64,000 nucleotides of DNA, from NCBI GenBank assembly GCA_902795215.1, contig CADBKG010000010.1, positions 1 to 64,000 on the forward strand, read 5' to 3'. The stretch is from an uncultured Erysipelotrichaceae bacterium (GTDB taxonomy: Bacteria > Bacillota_I > Bacilli_A > RF39 > UBA660). Every line of letters begins with the position of its first letter. The first letter of the stretch is position 1. The translations under genes and the position numbers were made by a program. Positions 62,190 to 64,000 of this stretch are shown in pieces. Under the pieces are notes generated by a model. The model searched no databases. It was not told the DNA's origin and saw nothing but the letters and a program-made list of their open reading frames with translations.

Positions 62190-63152
62190 TTATTCAAACT
62201 CTTTATACTTAATGGTTGACAATATATGTGTTTTGATTTCACTACAAGTTTCACTCATTACAGAACTACTCATATCAAACTCATAAACATAAACATGTTT
62301 ACTTTTTTCTGTAATATAATAATATTTTATCTTTTTGTTATTATCTTGTATATTAGTCCAAGTTATTTTATCTACTGTAATTTTATTTTCTAAGTTAATT
62401 CCATAAAACTTTTTAAAATCATTAATAAATTTATCTTTATCTTTATAGCCTAATACTTCATATATGCTTGCCTTACACGAACCATTATCATATTTTTTAG
62501 ACGCTGTTGAACCATTCATATCCCAACTAGTTGGAAATTCAAAATCAAACACGTTATCTTCTACATATTTTTTATTAATATTTCCATCAAATTCTTTTTT
62601 CGGTGTTTGTTTTTTGGGTTTATTTAAGAATAAACAATATACTAAAGAAACTATAACCAATAAAATAAATAACACTTTAATAATAGAGATTATTATAGTT
62701 ACTTTTTTATTAGTTCCTCCTTTTTTTATCGCTTGCTTTTCTATTTTATTACTAGAATATACATTAAAAAGTTTTTTTATTTGATCTTTTGCATATCTTA
62801 AATACACGTAATTGGTTGTATAACCTATTATAATTTTTAATATTAATAAAAGAATAAAATAAACAATTAAAATATGTGATGTCGTTGTTGCAAATAAAAG
62901 CAAAAGCATTTTAATAATTATAATTACAAATGCATAAAGGTACATTTTTCTATAAAAATAATAAACATCATCAAATAAAAATGCATGAATATTAAACTTA
63001 TTATTTATAATTTTCTCATAATTTTTACCTATAAAACTTTTTGATAAATTATCATATTCACTTTTTATACTATCTAAATAAATATCATTTAATAAGTCTA
63101 ATGATTCTTCTTTAGGAAGATTTAATCCCAAATTATTATATTTCTTATTCAT
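62190..63152 (-). CDS. Membrane protein with DUF2628-like N-terminus
   Basis: The 320-residue protein has a cytoplasmic start, two or three hydrophobic segments at about 68-112, another at about 153-175, and an extracellular C-terminal domain (about 190-320). The N-terminal part (F-L-F-D-D-V-Y-Y-F-Y-R-K-M) resembles DUF2628-type proteins. Two Cys residues (near 225 and 307) may pair outside the cell. The start at 63152 follows GGAGGG. The function is unknown. Confidence 0.6.
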   Translation of the reverse strand: MNKKYNNLGLNLPKEESLDLLNDIYLDSIKSEYDNLSKSFIGKNYEKIINNKFNIHAFLFDDVYYFYRKMYLYAFVIIIIKMLLLLFATTTSHILIVYFILLLILKIIIGYTTNYVYLRYAKDQIKKLFNVYSSNKIEKQAIKKGGTNKKVTIIISIIKVLFILLVIVSLVYCLFLNKPKKQTPKKEFDGNINKKYVEDNVFDFEFPTSWDMNGSTASKKYDNGSCKASIYEVLGYKDKDKFINDFKKFYGINLENKITVDKITWTNIQDNNKKIKYYYITEKSKHVYVYEFDMSSSVMSETCSEIKTHILSTIKYKEFE

Positions 63153-63218
63153 TTTACCCTCCTATTTTATAATATCATAATTTAGTATATTTTTTAAACA
63201 TTATTTTAAACTAATAAT

Positions 63219-63710
63219 ATGAATATTTATATGTTTGGAATAATTTTATTTTTTGCTAGAATGTTAGATGTAACGATCGGCTCTATAAGAACCATATTTT
63301 TAGTTAAAGGAAAAAGTATACTAGCAGCGTTATTTTCTTTTTTAGAAATTATTATATGGTTTTATGCCGTAAATGAAGCATTAATTAATAACGATAATAT
63401 AATAATACTCCTTTTTTATGCATGTGGTTACTCTTTTGGAACATATTTTGGATCAATTATTAATAATAAATATATAAAAGGTTATTATAATGTAATAGTT
63501 GTAACTTCTAAAAATAGATTAATTACTAAACTAAAAGAAAGCAATTATGGCATTAGTCATATATCTTTAAATAATAAAAAAATTCTTCTTTTTTTAATCA
63601 TCAAAAAGAAGAATTTAAAATACTTAAAAGAATTAATAAACTCATATGATAAAAATGCTTTTATAATCATAAATGAAACAAAAGATGTTAATAATGGATA
63701 TATAAATTAA
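63219..63710 (+). CDS. DUF5698/DUF2179 (YebE-like) membrane protein
   Basis: The 163-residue protein has three membrane segments (about 3-20, 32-50, 62-80) with the motif L-D-V-T-I-G-S-I-R-T near residue 17, followed by a soluble DUF2179-type domain. These UPF0316 proteins are widespread in Firmicutes; some relatives sense small ligands, but the function is open. No clear ribosome site precedes the ATG. It ends overlapping the convergent ATPase gene by four bases. Confidence 0.82.
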   Translation: MNIYMFGIILFFARMLDVTIGSIRTIFLVKGKSILAALFSFLEIIIWFYAVNEALINNDNIIILLFYACGYSFGTYFGSIINNKYIKGYYNVIVVTSKNRLITKLKESNYGISHISLNNKKILLFLIIKKKNLKYLKELINSYDKNAFIIINETKDVNNGYIN

Positions 63711-64000
63711 TATCCTGTATTTTTACCTGCTTTTTTAAGTCCAATCTTTCTTAAAGTATCAATTATTATTGGAGTTAAAGATAAAAATAATATAATTAAT
63801 AATTCTTTTATAGTTAAACCATAAGTCCTAAATACATTACCACCTTTATATAAAAGTATTATTTGTACAACAAGAATAAACGATATTATAAAAAGAAAGG
63901 GTTTATTTTTGTTAATATTTGATAATATGTTTATTCTACTAGTTCTTGTATTAAAGGAGTTAACTATTCCTGATAATACAAATAAACCAAAAAAGGCAGT
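63707..64000 (-). CDS. Cation-transporting P-type ATPase, C-terminal fragment
   Basis: Only the last 97 residues are in the window; the gene runs off the right edge. The segment (A-F-F-G-L-F-V-L, N-S-F-N-T-R-T, then V-Q-I-I-L-L and F-R-T-Y-G-L-T) matches the C-terminal membrane domain of calcium-type P-type ATPases. The stop codon is at 63707-63709. Ion specificity cannot be told from this part. Confidence 0.88.
   Translation of the reverse strand, partial: TAFFGLFVLSGIVNSFNTRTSRINILSNINKNKPFLFIISFILVVQIILLYKGGNVFRTYGLTIKELLIILFLSLTPIIIDTLRKIGLKKAGKNTGY

Overview
The window looks like a chromosomal piece of an AT-rich (roughly one quarter G+C), low-GC Gram-positive, endospore-forming anaerobe, most like the uncultured gut Bacilli/Mollicutes-related lineages (RF39-type and relatives). 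The evidence is Spo0A, a forespore-type sigma factor, SpoVAC/AD/AE, YqfC/YqfD, a SpoVID-like coat protein, a phosphoketolase, an [FeFe] hydrogenase, a Firmicutes-type secG-rnr-smpB-ssrA block, a lipoteichoic-acid-synthase-like enzyme and no outer-membrane genes. TGA is used as a stop and TGG for Trp, so the standard bacterial code applies. The exact taxon is an inference. Most genes lie on the minus strand.

Layout. 0-9 kb: ssrA (tmRNA), an unknown gene, smpB, rnr, secG, a SipW-like signal peptidase with altered catalytic positions, and eno; then divergently a FemAB-type transferase, a macro-domain protein and a PLP lyase. 9-20 kb: two paralogous cell-surface proteins with xPxTG-type C-termini, a previously unlisted type I toxin-antitoxin module at 10.5-10.8 kb, phosphoketolase, two divergent TasA/camelysin-like proteins, an Rpn-type nuclease with a 12-bp repeat array, and the yqfC-yqfD-vanZ-ybeY-dgkA block. 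19.9-27 kb: a large SGNH hydrolase without a signal peptide, trigger factor, trmK, rpoD (with an N-terminal PASTA-like extension) and dnaG. 27-36 kb: a DinD-like gene between two copies of the dnaG leader, then a sporulation region (ysxE-like, spoVID-like, vanY-like carboxypeptidase, spoVAE/AD/AC, sigma factor, DUF378, spo0A with 0A boxes, ctpB-like protease).

36-44 kb: a thioredoxin-like membrane protein, a large von Willebrand A (VWA) surface protein whose membrane anchor is frame-controlled by a tetranucleotide repeat, a GerS/LolA-like lipoprotein, an LTA-synthase-type sulfatase and tRNA-Gly. 44-50.5 kb: mostly unrecognised genes, plus a transglutaminase-like protein and a low-molecular-weight tyrosine phosphatase. 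50.5-52.6 kb: a flavodoxin-ferredoxin-[FeFe] hydrogenase fusion. 52.6-59.4 kb: a compact type VII secretion (ESX/Ess) locus with EssC, an EsaB/YukD-like protein, a WXG100-like protein and two further small helical proteins. 59.5-64 kb: a 7-TM hybrid histidine kinase, membrane proteins, a DUF2179-type protein and the C-terminus of a P-type cation ATPase.

The strongest unexpected signals are: (1) a complete-looking type I toxin-antitoxin locus with mRNA end pairing and an antisense RNA; (2) a (GACA)n phase-variation switch at the start of the VWA protein, currently in an OFF register; (3) a PASTA-like domain fused to the housekeeping sigma factor; (4) a reduced T7SS locus with unusual WXG-like partners, and a leaderless-export candidate effector (SGNH) behind a tandem operator. 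All functions are read from sequence motifs; no database search was run.
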